From positions 1 through 33,971 of IMG/VR virus record IMGVR_UViG_3300004369_000066: a DNA stretch of 33,971 bases, one strand, 5' to 3'. Shown here one piece after another: positions 22,561-31,697 of the stretch. The DNA comes from a virus. A program made the translations under genes and the position numbers. Position 1 is the stretch's first letter, and every line of letters begins with the position of its first letter. The notes beneath the pieces are model-generated. The model ran no database searches. It was given only the letters and a program-made list of their open reading frames with translations, and was not told the origin of the DNA.

Positions 22561-25500
22561 ATGGCAGGATCCAAATCCGACAGAAAAATCAATGCAAAAT
22601 TTGATATCTTCGCTAACAATGAAGATGCAAATGATTCTGTTCGTGTTGGATACATTCACCCAAAAAGAGGATATATAAGCGGTCTTACTGTATATGAGGC
22701 GAATAAGTATGCAGAAACAAATCCTGGTACGCAATTTATTATAACGAACAGAGATAAAGTAAGGTATATTAATATCAATGAAGTTAATAAATTAAAAAAT
22801 AAAGATACTTTACCATCAGCCAATCCATCAGGTCTTGTAGATAGCAATAATGAGTTTGATCCTTGCAATACACCAAGGGGATTTAGAACTGAGAAAGAAG
22901 GACTAGGATCTCCGTCCTTCAGCGGGGGACCTAATGGCGAAGAACCAATAATTGAACCACCAATTAATAACGGTAAGGGTGAATACAATGCAACGAATAA
23001 TTATAAGAAGTACGGATCAGAACTTGATAAATGTAGAACAAGAATAGAACTACAAGGTGGTGGTGGAATTGGTGCTGTTGCAACTCCAATTGTTGGACTT
23101 GATGGTTCAATTCTTCATGTCCGTGTGATTCATGGTGGATTTGGATATAAGTTTCCTCCACAAGTTCGTATTATTGATGATTGTAAAAGAGGATCTGGTG
23201 CTAGATCCAAATCCATATTAGGAAGTGTTGCATTTGTAACAGAAAATTTTGATGATGAAGCAGATGTAGAAGAGTATGATTTCAAGTTAGGTGAATATGG
23301 TTATGATGCCAATGATAATCCTTGGGGAAAGGTTTATTCGATGGACAATCAAACAGTAGTTGGAGATTGGAATCCTGCTAATGTTTTGAGTTTGACCGCA
23401 AAATCTGGTTTTGAGACAGAATTGCAGGAATACTTGGCATTTCTTAAAGGATTTGATCCAAATAAACCTTGGTGGACAACTAGAGATGAGGTTCCAGTAA
23501 GAGTAACTGGTGATGGTACAAGTAAAAAAGCAAAGAAGTTTGGCAGCGCATTATTTCCTGTAGAGCATTGGACATGGGGTGGTGAAAGGGAGCAAGATGA
23601 CTTATTTCAGGAGGTTGAATTTGAAGTTTATGGACAAGGATCATATAGAAATAGACAGATCTACTTCAAGTTTGAAGCAGAAGATGGATCTCATCAATTC
23701 AGAGTTAAAGGTGTCACGCACGAAGCAAGAAGTGGAAAGAAGAGAACTCAATTAGTATCTCTTAAAGCAAACACAACATATAATGTTACTTCTAATATAA
23801 GGAAGAGAGTAAAAAATAGTGAGCAGAAGAAGGCCGAGCAAGGTCTCATAGAAGAAGCAGGTAGAAGACCAAAAGAAATAGCAGGAAACAAAGCGATTGG
23901 GCAAAGATCTAAAGTTATCCTTGCAGATGTTATTGGATCTGCAAATGATAATGATGATATTCAAGTAACTGCTAATATTGGTAATTTCAAAGCGGGTGAA
24001 AGAACTATAATTGAGCTTGATGCTCCAGATAAAAAACTAGCAAAAAAACTTGAAGAGATTGAAAAGAACGAAAATAACCGATATAGGAGAGGTACTTTTG
24101 CCTTAACTTATCGTCTCAATAGAAAAAAGCAAATAACTTTTACAGAGAAGGTTGAACCTAGTTTCATGAATAGGTATGCTGTTGCACCACAGTTTGCATC
24201 AGATCGACTTGGAACAGATAAGGTAGGAAAACCATATTCATTACTCTATAGAGAATATTTTCCTCATGATGGAGAATATGTCTTTAGAGGAGCTGCTGAC
24301 AATGATGGCGAAGTCCTCTTGGACAATGAAAAGATCATGGATATCACCGACAGATCCAATCAAAAACCTGTAAAGGTAAAGAAGCATGTAAAAGAAGGTC
24401 TTCATGATATTAGAATTGATCTATTAAATAGACCAATAACAAAAATTATTGAGGAAACTTATACCTCTGATGGTGGCGACAAGACCAAGATAAGAACTGT
24501 CAAGTTTCATGTTGTTGGTAGTGGAAGTGGTAGACATAGAAAAATCAAATGCGTTTTTACAAATAAGGCAGATCCCTCTGATAACTTCACTATTGATAAT
24601 GATGGGGAGAATAACGAGGTTAGACTTGTATATCGTAAAGTAACTGCTGGTGCAAAATATGATGTTCAGTTCATAGCAACTGCTGAAAAAGTTGATCCAA
24701 ATAAGGAAAGAGAGATTTCGATTGATATAGCAGCACCTGGAGAAAAAGGTAGATCAAGTGGGTCAAAAATTGATAGTGTAGAACGTAAAAAAATTAAGTA
24801 TCTTGATGGGGATGGAGATGATACAAATGCACAGTTGAGCATTGACTCAACATCACCAGGATTAACTGCTAAATTTAGTGATGATGGATCTAAAATTATT
24901 ACAAAAGGCAATGGCGATCTTTCTTTAAAGCTTAAGTGGAATGATAAACCCAGGATTGCAGGCAAAGCAGTTGGAGAATTGAAGGTTGAAGATAAAACCT
25001 TTAGACAAAAAGGTGAGAAGGGAGAAATTATTGAGACTATTACAGTTGGAAAGGAAAGTGCAAATGCTCTCATAGAACAAGGTTGTGTTGAAAACGGCAT
25101 CAAGAATAAAGAAACAAAAGGAAGTTCTAGTAGAGTCTTTGCAGACTATCTTGGATCTGCGAATGACAATGATGATATGCAAGTCTTTGTTAGGAAAGGT
25201 GGTGTTTTCACATCATCTAATAGAAGGAGAATTAACAGAGATGGTGTGGAAGGTGGTGAAAGGGGTAGAGGTACTTTTGATCTTGAATATGTATTTGATG
25301 TAAAAACTAGTGGATTAATACAAAACCTTTGGCAAGATCTCAAAGATAAGGATATTGTCGATGACAAAACTGGCGAATCTTTAGAGAGAGATGATATTGA
25401 AAAAGCAGTGGTATTCAATACAAAACAGTTTATTGACAAAGCAGACAGAAAACTTTATAGAATGAGACCTGATGTTGGTCCTTTTGGAGACTTCTTCAAT

Positions 25501-28500
25501 ACAGATGGTATCACTCCATTTAACCCACTAGAACTTGATAAGGAGATTCCTGCCGTCCCCCCTACAGTACCACCTGCTCCTTTTGTAAAACCAAAAGCAA
25601 AGTTCATAACAAAAAATGGTGAGGTATTCTTAAAAGTTATTGGAACTGGTAGAGCAAAAATTGGATTCAAATTGAAAATCGATGATAATCCTAAAACAGA
25701 AGGACTTGCACTAAAAGAAGTTCGTATTGACAGTGATGGGGGTGTAGTTAGTATTAAGAGAGGAAGAATTGGTGATGATGGAAAATATGATCGAGGTCGA
25801 TGGAGAGAGAAAGATACCAAGTTTGGTGAAGGAACTTTCACAGCAGGTAAAGAATACAGAGTTCGTGTTACTGGAGGTTCTGGAACTTCTGGATTCAAAC
25901 CTGTAGATAATACTGTTGTTTTTGATGATGATATTGACAACGGTCTTGATAATAATGGAGAACTTACCGTTAGGAGTATTGTGCCTCTTGATGAACCAAA
26001 ATCACAACCACCAAAACCCCCTAAAGATGGTAAGAATGATTCATCTAACAAAAATTTAGATGACCCAATAGGTTCTTGCGATGATTATGCAGGAATTCAT
26101 AAGATTGTTTGGAAAGATGTTAAGTTCCCCGCATCAGGAACTTACACAGTAGATATTCAGGTTGATGATAATGTTCGTCTTGAAATTTTTAATAGAAAAT
26201 TCAGAGCACAAACATTAGATGTAAAAGGATTTAGAGGTCCAGGAAGATCTAAAGGAAAGCAAACATTTGCATTAGAGGTTCAAAAAGGAACTTATACAAT
26301 TAGAGCATTCTTGGAACAGATTCTTGGTAAGTCAATCTATGCAGGCAATCCAATGGGACTTGCTATCAATATTAAAACTGCATTTGTTACTGTTCAAAAA
26401 GAAATTACACTCAATCAATCTTGGAATCAAAATCCTTTCGGTGCTGCATTAACTATTAAGGCTCCCCCACCACCAATTCCACAAGAACCAGTAGTAACAC
26501 CAGATGGTCCTTGTCCACCAAATCCAATTTGGACAACTAGACATCCCGCAAGGAATCAATGGCATCCGGTAACTCATCGCTTTCCTAGTGGAAGAAGATC
26601 ATGGAGTAAATTCATGAATCGTTATGCAATGTCTCCTGTTCTTCCTATCGGAACAAAAGGTAGTGGATATAGTGGTTCGCAATGGAGTAATACCTGGACT
26701 GCTACTATCCCATATGATGGTTTCTATGTCTTCAAAGGAACCGTCGATAATTTCGCGGATGTTATAATTAGGCAGGGACCTCAAGATAGCGAATCTCCAG
26801 AAAATCTGATAGAATTAATTAAAAAAGTTAATGGGTTTCGTACTGAAAAGAAAGACCTTACTAGTAATAAAATTTTCTTGTATAAGGGTAAGGCTTATAT
26901 TTATATTACCATCAAGAATGGAGAGAGAATTAAGTATAAGCAAGTTACCAAGAAAGTATTTAATACTAAAGATTGGATAACAAAACCGACCGAAAAACCA
27001 GATAAAGTTGGTGTTGACTTTTTTGTTTTTGGGAAAGGAAGTAAAGAGAATATGGGATTGAAGTTTATCTTCAAGGAAATTCGTGGTGATGATACATTTA
27101 CGATTGATAATGTCGCAGAAAGTAATTCAACTGAGATAATATCTAAGAGAGTAAAACGTAATACTGATTATAAAGTTACTGCGATTGCTACTGGAAAATA
27201 TACAAAAAAACCTGTTACTGCTCCTGTTAGTGAGAAGTCTTATGATATAACAACTGAAGGTGCTAGTAACCAAGCAGGAAGAAGAGTTGTTAATAATGGT
27301 AGAGAAATTCAATTTGACGATGATTCTAAATTTGGTAGTTTTGATGAAAATGCTTCATTAAAAATTGAATCAACATCTCCTGGAGTCACTGCAAGATTTA
27401 CTGATGATGCTAAACGACTAGTTGTTAAGGGAGATGGTGAAGTTAGTTTGAAGTTTAGTTGGGATGATAATCCTAGGGACTCTGGTCTTGCTGTTGGAAC
27501 TTTAAAAGTTGGTAATGGTAAAAAAGTCAGTTGGACTACTAGACAAAGAGGTGAAACGGGTAGTGAAAGAAAAACTATTAAAGTTGGTAATACAAATACT
27601 GGTGCAGCAAGAGAGAACATTAATAAGAGTTTCTCTATTAACTATAATGAATTGAATAGTAAAAATAATCCTATTGATGTTTCTAGTAATGGAAGAAAAA
27701 TAAAACTAAAAGACAGTGATGGTAGTGACACAAACGCAGAGATTACTATCGAAGATGTAAAAGGAGGTACTGCTAAGTTTTCTTCAGATGGAAGGTCTAT
27801 TGAGGCAAATGGAGATTGTTCTATAAGAATAACTTTAGAATGGAATGATAACCCTAATATTGCAGGAGTTGCTCTGAATAGTTTTGAAATTGGCGGTAAA
27901 GTATGGAGACAAGAAGGAAGAAGTGGTAGTAAAACTCAAACGATTAATCTTGATGCCACTAGACAAACATCTCCAGCACCTGAAGTTGTAGCACTTGTCC
28001 CAGAACAAGGAACACTGAAGGAAGGATCATTTGGTTCTAATAAAAATGCTGGTGCTAAAGAATCTCCGAATCCATCTGATGTTATCTTCGCTGATATTAT
28101 TGGTTCTACAAATGATAATGATGAAATGCAGATAAGATGTAGTAAAGGTGTCTTTACCCCATCAAACAAGAGAAAGAAAGTAGAAGGAACTTCTGGTCAA
28201 GGAACTCAAAAGAGAACCACTTGGGACCTTACATTCAGAGTTGATGCTGCAGAAGAAACTGTGTCAGAACCAATCACTAGTGTTGGCGATGCAACTTACA
28301 AAATTAGGAATAAAGAACTTTCTACAGTAGATACAACGGGAGGTCCTACACCCAATACTGCTCCTATAATTTCAAATCCAACTCTTGCAACATATAGAAA
28401 AGGTGATCTTGGACCATTCTTATCGCCATTTTTCCCAAATGGAACAAAGGAGAGTGGCAGTAATCTTCAAGGTAGAACTTGGGAAATGATATGGAAAAAC

Positions 28501-29562
28501 GTTGATTTTCCGATTGATGGAGAATATAAAATTGAAATGCAAGTAGACGATAGAGCAGATCTTGCAATAGCTGATTCTAGTACAAAATCCAATGATGCAA
28601 ATAGATTTAGAAGTGTAGCATCAGCTAGTCTTGATCGGGGAGTACAAACATATAGTATAAATGCCCCAGCAGGAAAAAAAGATCTTCGATTGATTCTGCA
28701 AAATATTGTTGTACCTGGAACTAGTTTTAGGAAAAATCCCACAGGGGTTTCTTGCAAAATTACATGTGAAATTCCTGTAGAACTTGCGGATCAGAGATCA
28801 TGGTTAAGAAATCCTGTTGGAATTAGTGCAGTTCTTCTTGCTCCTCCTTGCAGTAGACAGGTTGGTGGTATTGGAACAGTTGCTAAAGTTATTGTTGAGG
28901 AACCAGGAAATTCTTATCGACCACCGCCCGATCCACCACCAGGCGTTCCTGGTCAAGTCATTATTACAGGTATTACACCACAAAAACCAGGTATCGGATA
29001 CACTCCTGGAGATACTATCAATATTACTGGCATTGCCACCGATATTCCGATCACTATTGGTGAGTTTGGAAAGATTACTGGTGTTGGAATTGGAACTAGA
29101 CCTGGAATTGGAACTGGACCTGGAATTGGAACTGGACCTGGACCTGGAATTGGAACTGGACCACCACCACCACCACCTCCTATTATCACCACTTATCCAA
29201 AAATTACTATTACTACTAGCACTGGAACTGGATTTGTACCAGGTATTGAAACTGAACTGCGTGTTGATACTCCAGAAGTTGATCCAGAGACCGTCATCCA
29301 GATCACTGACCTTGCTGGTCTTAAGCAGACTGGATATATTGAGGGTCGTCCATACTATGGAGAGGTCTTCTTTAAGAATGGTATTCCTTTTGCTGGAAGA
29401 TATGAAACTGCTGGAAGACTTATCCAAGTCTATGCTACTCTTCAGGAGAGCATCGATGCTGAAGTCACCACTAGACCTTCTGCAATTCAGAGATCTGGTA
29501 CTGATGTTAACAGCAACAATCCTAGACTTAACATTCCAGGAACTCCAGATAATCTTGCTTAA
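22561..29562 (+). CDS. giant modular virion protein, adhesin-like
   Basis: A 2333-residue protein, mostly beta, made of recurring modules. A FADxxGSxNDNDxMQV module occurs near residues 452, 858 and 1841. A D-x-D-x-N-A-x-(L/I) ... ARF/AKFSDDG ... WNDNPxxAG module occurs near 745, 1583 and 1714, with a partial copy near 1012. A (V/E)xGxGS...F(T/R)xDN module occurs near 352, 647 and 1485. FMNRYA-type modules with PYDGFYVFKGTVDN occur near 535 and 1350, and WKDVxFPxxGxYxxxxQVDD modules, PA14-like, near 1180 and 1971. The last part has GGIGTVAKV, GIGTGP repeats and a proline run (about 2176-2215). It is probably a tail-associated host-binding protein. No catalytic motif recognised. Confidence 0.72.
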   Translation: MAGSKSDRKINAKFDIFANNEDANDSVRVGYIHPKRGYISGLTVYEANKYAETNPGTQFIITNRDKVRYININEVNKLKNKDTLPSANPSGLVDSNNEFDPCNTPRGFRTEKEGLGSPSFSGGPNGEEPIIEPPINNGKGEYNATNNYKKYGSELDKCRTRIELQGGGGIGAVATPIVGLDGSILHVRVIHGGFGYKFPPQVRIIDDCKRGSGARSKSILGSVAFVTENFDDEADVEEYDFKLGEYGYDANDNPWGKVYSMDNQTVVGDWNPANVLSLTAKSGFETELQEYLAFLKGFDPNKPWWTTRDEVPVRVTGDGTSKKAKKFGSALFPVEHWTWGGEREQDDLFQEVEFEVYGQGSYRNRQIYFKFEAEDGSHQFRVKGVTHEARSGKKRTQLVSLKANTTYNVTSNIRKRVKNSEQKKAEQGLIEEAGRRPKEIAGNKAIGQRSKVILADVIGSANDNDDIQVTANIGNFKAGERTIIELDAPDKKLAKKLEEIEKNENNRYRRGTFALTYRLNRKKQITFTEKVEPSFMNRYAVAPQFASDRLGTDKVGKPYSLLYREYFPHDGEYVFRGAADNDGEVLLDNEKIMDITDRSNQKPVKVKKHVKEGLHDIRIDLLNRPITKIIEETYTSDGGDKTKIRTVKFHVVGSGSGRHRKIKCVFTNKADPSDNFTIDNDGENNEVRLVYRKVTAGAKYDVQFIATAEKVDPNKEREISIDIAAPGEKGRSSGSKIDSVERKKIKYLDGDGDDTNAQLSIDSTSPGLTAKFSDDGSKIITKGNGDLSLKLKWNDKPRIAGKAVGELKVEDKTFRQKGEKGEIIETITVGKESANALIEQGCVENGIKNKETKGSSSRVFADYLGSANDNDDMQVFVRKGGVFTSSNRRRINRDGVEGGERGRGTFDLEYVFDVKTSGLIQNLWQDLKDKDIVDDKTGESLERDDIEKAVVFNTKQFIDKADRKLYRMRPDVGPFGDFFNTDGITPFNPLELDKEIPAVPPTVPPAPFVKPKAKFITKNGEVFLKVIGTGRAKIGFKLKIDDNPKTEGLALKEVRIDSDGGVVSIKRGRIGDDGKYDRGRWREKDTKFGEGTFTAGKEYRVRVTGGSGTSGFKPVDNTVVFDDDIDNGLDNNGELTVRSIVPLDEPKSQPPKPPKDGKNDSSNKNLDDPIGSCDDYAGIHKIVWKDVKFPASGTYTVDIQVDDNVRLEIFNRKFRAQTLDVKGFRGPGRSKGKQTFALEVQKGTYTIRAFLEQILGKSIYAGNPMGLAINIKTAFVTVQKEITLNQSWNQNPFGAALTIKAPPPPIPQEPVVTPDGPCPPNPIWTTRHPARNQWHPVTHRFPSGRRSWSKFMNRYAMSPVLPIGTKGSGYSGSQWSNTWTATIPYDGFYVFKGTVDNFADVIIRQGPQDSESPENLIELIKKVNGFRTEKKDLTSNKIFLYKGKAYIYITIKNGERIKYKQVTKKVFNTKDWITKPTEKPDKVGVDFFVFGKGSKENMGLKFIFKEIRGDDTFTIDNVAESNSTEIISKRVKRNTDYKVTAIATGKYTKKPVTAPVSEKSYDITTEGASNQAGRRVVNNGREIQFDDDSKFGSFDENASLKIESTSPGVTARFTDDAKRLVVKGDGEVSLKFSWDDNPRDSGLAVGTLKVGNGKKVSWTTRQRGETGSERKTIKVGNTNTGAARENINKSFSINYNELNSKNNPIDVSSNGRKIKLKDSDGSDTNAEITIEDVKGGTAKFSSDGRSIEANGDCSIRITLEWNDNPNIAGVALNSFEIGGKVWRQEGRSGSKTQTINLDATRQTSPAPEVVALVPEQGTLKEGSFGSNKNAGAKESPNPSDVIFADIIGSTNDNDEMQIRCSKGVFTPSNKRKKVEGTSGQGTQKRTTWDLTFRVDAAEETVSEPITSVGDATYKIRNKELSTVDTTGGPTPNTAPIISNPTLATYRKGDLGPFLSPFFPNGTKESGSNLQGRTWEMIWKNVDFPIDGEYKIEMQVDDRADLAIADSSTKSNDANRFRSVASASLDRGVQTYSINAPAGKKDLRLILQNIVVPGTSFRKNPTGVSCKITCEIPVELADQRSWLRNPVGISAVLLAPPCSRQVGGIGTVAKVIVEEPGNSYRPPPDPPPGVPGQVIITGITPQKPGIGYTPGDTINITGIATDIPITIGEFGKITGVGIGTRPGIGTGPGIGTGPGPGIGTGPPPPPPPIITTYPKITITTSTGTGFVPGIETELRVDTPEVDPETVIQITDLAGLKQTGYIEGRPYYGEVFFKNGIPFAGRYETAGRLIQVYATLQESIDAEVTTRPSAIQRSGTDVNSNNPRLNIPGTPDNLA
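29086..29180 (+). repeat. GIGTGP-coding 18-bp repeats and CCA-rich run
   Basis: Four near-identical units of GGAATTGGAACTGGACCT, one with a partial unit inserted, encode PGIGTGP repeats, then CCA codons give a run of prolines. The copies differ by few bases, which suggests expansion by slippage. The protein segment is probably a flexible stalk. Confidence 0.85.
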
Positions 29563-29585
29563 ATAGTTCTTATTAGATAATATAA

Positions 29586-30209
29586 ATGTCAACCAGATCT
29601 AATACAAATAATAGTAGAACAGGGCCACAGTCTGGAACTGCTAAACGTAACTATACTGCTCTTGATTATGGAAATGATCATGGATCTATTTCTTTTGGTA
29701 AGGTCCATAAGAAAGGAGATGTAACTTCTGGCGTGATGCTTCAGGCAAAGGATGGTCGTCATCGTTTCTATATGGATAATGATGGACAGAGACCAGGATA
29801 TACGACACTGACAAGTCCCGGAACCACAAGGATCAGGTCTGGAATGGATCTTGACGCAGAGCAAGATGGTATCGTCCTTATTGCAGATAATGGTGATATT
29901 GACATTATTGCCAGTAATGGTAAAATAAGAATGGTTGCTGATGATATTGAGTTAGTTGCTGTTGGTGCTCTTGATCAGGGAAACATTAAATTGACTGCTA
30001 GTGAGTCTATTTTGTTAGATTCTAAAAAAACAGTATCTACTGCCAAAAACCTTCTTAGATTATCAACACCAAATACACTTGAAATTGTTGCAAATGGACA
30101 GATGAAAATGATTGCCTCAGTCATAAGAGGAGCTACTAATGCATGTGACGCAAAAGACGACAAGTATGGACATCAACGAATGATGAAAGATAACTTTAAG
30201 GTAGGATAA
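29586..30209 (+). CDS. beta-helix tail needle-like protein (gp5 C-terminal-like)
   Basis: A 207-residue protein. Residues 80-185 are short alternating strands (GDIDIIASNGKIRMVADDIELVAV, GNIKLTASESILLDSKKTV, NTLEIVANGQMKMIA), the pattern of intertwined triple beta-helix needles such as the gp5 or VgrG C-terminus. gp5 in this phage lacks such a part, so this may be the separate needle, or a short tail fibre. ATG 29586 is preceded by AATATAA. The end is polar. No catalytic residues. Confidence 0.6.
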   Translation: MSTRSNTNNSRTGPQSGTAKRNYTALDYGNDHGSISFGKVHKKGDVTSGVMLQAKDGRHRFYMDNDGQRPGYTTLTSPGTTRIRSGMDLDAEQDGIVLIADNGDIDIIASNGKIRMVADDIELVAVGALDQGNIKLTASESILLDSKKTVSTAKNLLRLSTPNTLEIVANGQMKMIASVIRGATNACDAKDDKYGHQRMMKDNFKVG

Positions 30210-30210
30210 A

Positions 30211-31014
30211 ATGTCATTTATTACAGACGATCAAAACATAGGTGGGCAACTTAAGGTAGGAATTGGTATTGTTCCTGCTATTGGCGAAGGTTTAACAAAA
30301 ATAAATGGATCAATGTATTCGGAGGGCCCTGCTGTTTTTGGTGGTGCTACTGAATTTGTTACTCCATATGCAACAGTTTGTATTGGTCCGTATGCAAACT
30401 CTGATGACTCTCCCATCTCTGCTACCGTAGGAATTGTTCCCGGCTTTCTCCTTCCAATGGGTAATCATCTTCCATATTCCCTCGCAGTAGCAGGACCTAG
30501 TGCTCTCCTTGGAACTGTAGATACCGGGGAAAATGTTCATGTCGGTGGAGATCTAATTGCTCAAGGAAACGTCATGTCCAATAATGGTGGACACATTCTT
30601 GCAGCAAAGAAAAACTTTGATATCCCTCACCCAACTAGAGATGGATATAGATTACGTCATACTTGTCCAGAAGGACCATCTAATGATGTTTATTGTAGAG
30701 GAAAAGTCATTAATAAAAAAGAAATTTTGTTACCTACATACTGGAAGGGGTTAGTTGATTGGACAACAATTACAGTTAACCTTACTCCTATTGGAGCACA
30801 TCAACATGTGATCGTCAAAAGAGTTGATGAAGAAAAGGTACATCTCCAATCAAATGGAGGTATTCCCATCAACTGTTACTATCATATCTTTGCTGAGAGA
30901 GCAGATGGAGAAAGACTTATCCCTGAATATGAGGGGGAATCACCTGCAGATTATCCAGGAAACAATGATGAATATTCTGTTTCTGGTTACCACTACGATA
31001 AGAGAGGAGAATAA
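30211..31014 (+). CDS. fibre-like virion protein with EGP domain, paralogue A
   Basis: A 267-residue protein. The N-terminal 120 residues are beta-rich (GGQLKVGIGIVPAIGEG, VHVGGDLIAQGNV), fibre-like. The C-terminal domain starts KNFDIPHPTRDGYRLRHTC, then EGPSNDVYCRGKV and LPTYWKGLVDWTTITVNLTPIG, and ends in a conserved YEGESPADYPG..YSVSGYHYD. The same domain is in the next protein. The usual EGPEAGVY core is here EGPSNDVY, so this copy has drifted. AGGTAGGA precedes the ATG. Probably a tail-tip or fibre component. Confidence 0.65.
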   Translation: MSFITDDQNIGGQLKVGIGIVPAIGEGLTKINGSMYSEGPAVFGGATEFVTPYATVCIGPYANSDDSPISATVGIVPGFLLPMGNHLPYSLAVAGPSALLGTVDTGENVHVGGDLIAQGNVMSNNGGHILAAKKNFDIPHPTRDGYRLRHTCPEGPSNDVYCRGKVINKKEILLPTYWKGLVDWTTITVNLTPIGAHQHVIVKRVDEEKVHLQSNGGIPINCYYHIFAERADGERLIPEYEGESPADYPGNNDEYSVSGYHYDKRGE

Positions 31015-31697
31015 TGCCTAAATTTTTACCACCCGAGTTTAATAATACAAGTCACTGTGGAGATCAGCCAACTTTTGGTAGATTTTCTACAAGGTTTGAT
31101 TATCCAACCAAAGCTATCACTCAAGCAAATGATTATCCTCCAGAGGCATGTCAACCTTGGATACATTACAATATGCGACTGGGAAATTTAGCAGTTGATA
31201 GAAATATACAGGCTGGTGGTGTTGTAACTGCTCCAATATTTCGAGGAACTATCAATAAACAATCATGGAAAGGATTTGATATTAAGCATCCAAATAAAGA
31301 AAATTATAGACTAAGGCATATTTGTCTAGAAGGACCAGAAGCAGGTGTTTATTTTCGTGGAAGACTTACAAATTCAAATATAATTGATCTTCCCGAGTAT
31401 TGGAAAGGTCTTATTGATCCAGAATCAATTACAGTTTCTTTAACTCAAATAGGAACATCACAAGACTTGATTGTTGATTCTATTGAATGGGGGTCAAGAA
31501 TTAAAATTAAGTCTGGAAATGGAACTGGTATTGATTGTTATTATGTAATTCAGGCAGCAAGGATTGATGGTGAACCCCTTATTGTTGAGTATGAGGGAGA
31601 AACTCCTGCGGAATATCCAGGAGACGATAAGCAATTCTCAATTTCTGGTTATGACTATGATGCCCGTGGAGATAAAAGTACGGAGGAGAGTGAATAA
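31014..31697 (+). CDS. fibre-like virion protein with EGP domain, paralogue B
   Basis: A 227-residue protein that overlaps the previous stop by TAATG. Residues 85-220 align by eye with paralogue A: KGFDIKHPNKENYRLRHIC, EGPEAGVYFRGRL, LPEYWKGLIDPESITVSLTQIG, YEGETPAEYPGDDKQFSISGYDYD. The EGPEAGVY core is intact here. The N-terminal 80 residues are unrelated to those of A and contain Cys and Pro (EFNNTSHCGDQP). Such domains close phage fibre and spike proteins; the precise role is unknown. Confidence 0.65.
   Translation: MPKFLPPEFNNTSHCGDQPTFGRFSTRFDYPTKAITQANDYPPEACQPWIHYNMRLGNLAVDRNIQAGGVVTAPIFRGTINKQSWKGFDIKHPNKENYRLRHICLEGPEAGVYFRGRLTNSNIIDLPEYWKGLIDPESITVSLTQIGTSQDLIVDSIEWGSRIKIKSGNGTGIDCYYVIQAARIDGEPLIVEYEGETPAEYPGDDKQFSISGYDYDARGDKSTEESE

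Noticed and set aside
29086-29180. Possible CRISPR-like repeat array
   Set aside because: The 18-bp units are contiguous without spacers and keep one reading frame encoding PGIGTGP, so this is a protein repeat.
29580-29587. TATAAATG as a late promoter for the gene at 29586
   Set aside because: The start codon is part of the motif, leaving no leader; the match is likely chance in AT-rich DNA.
28804-29592. Long minus-strand and second plus-strand frames over the end of the giant gene
   Set aside because: They arise from low-complexity repeats (poly-Ser/Asn or poly-Leu translations) and lack natural protein composition; the main frame is continuous over 7 kb.
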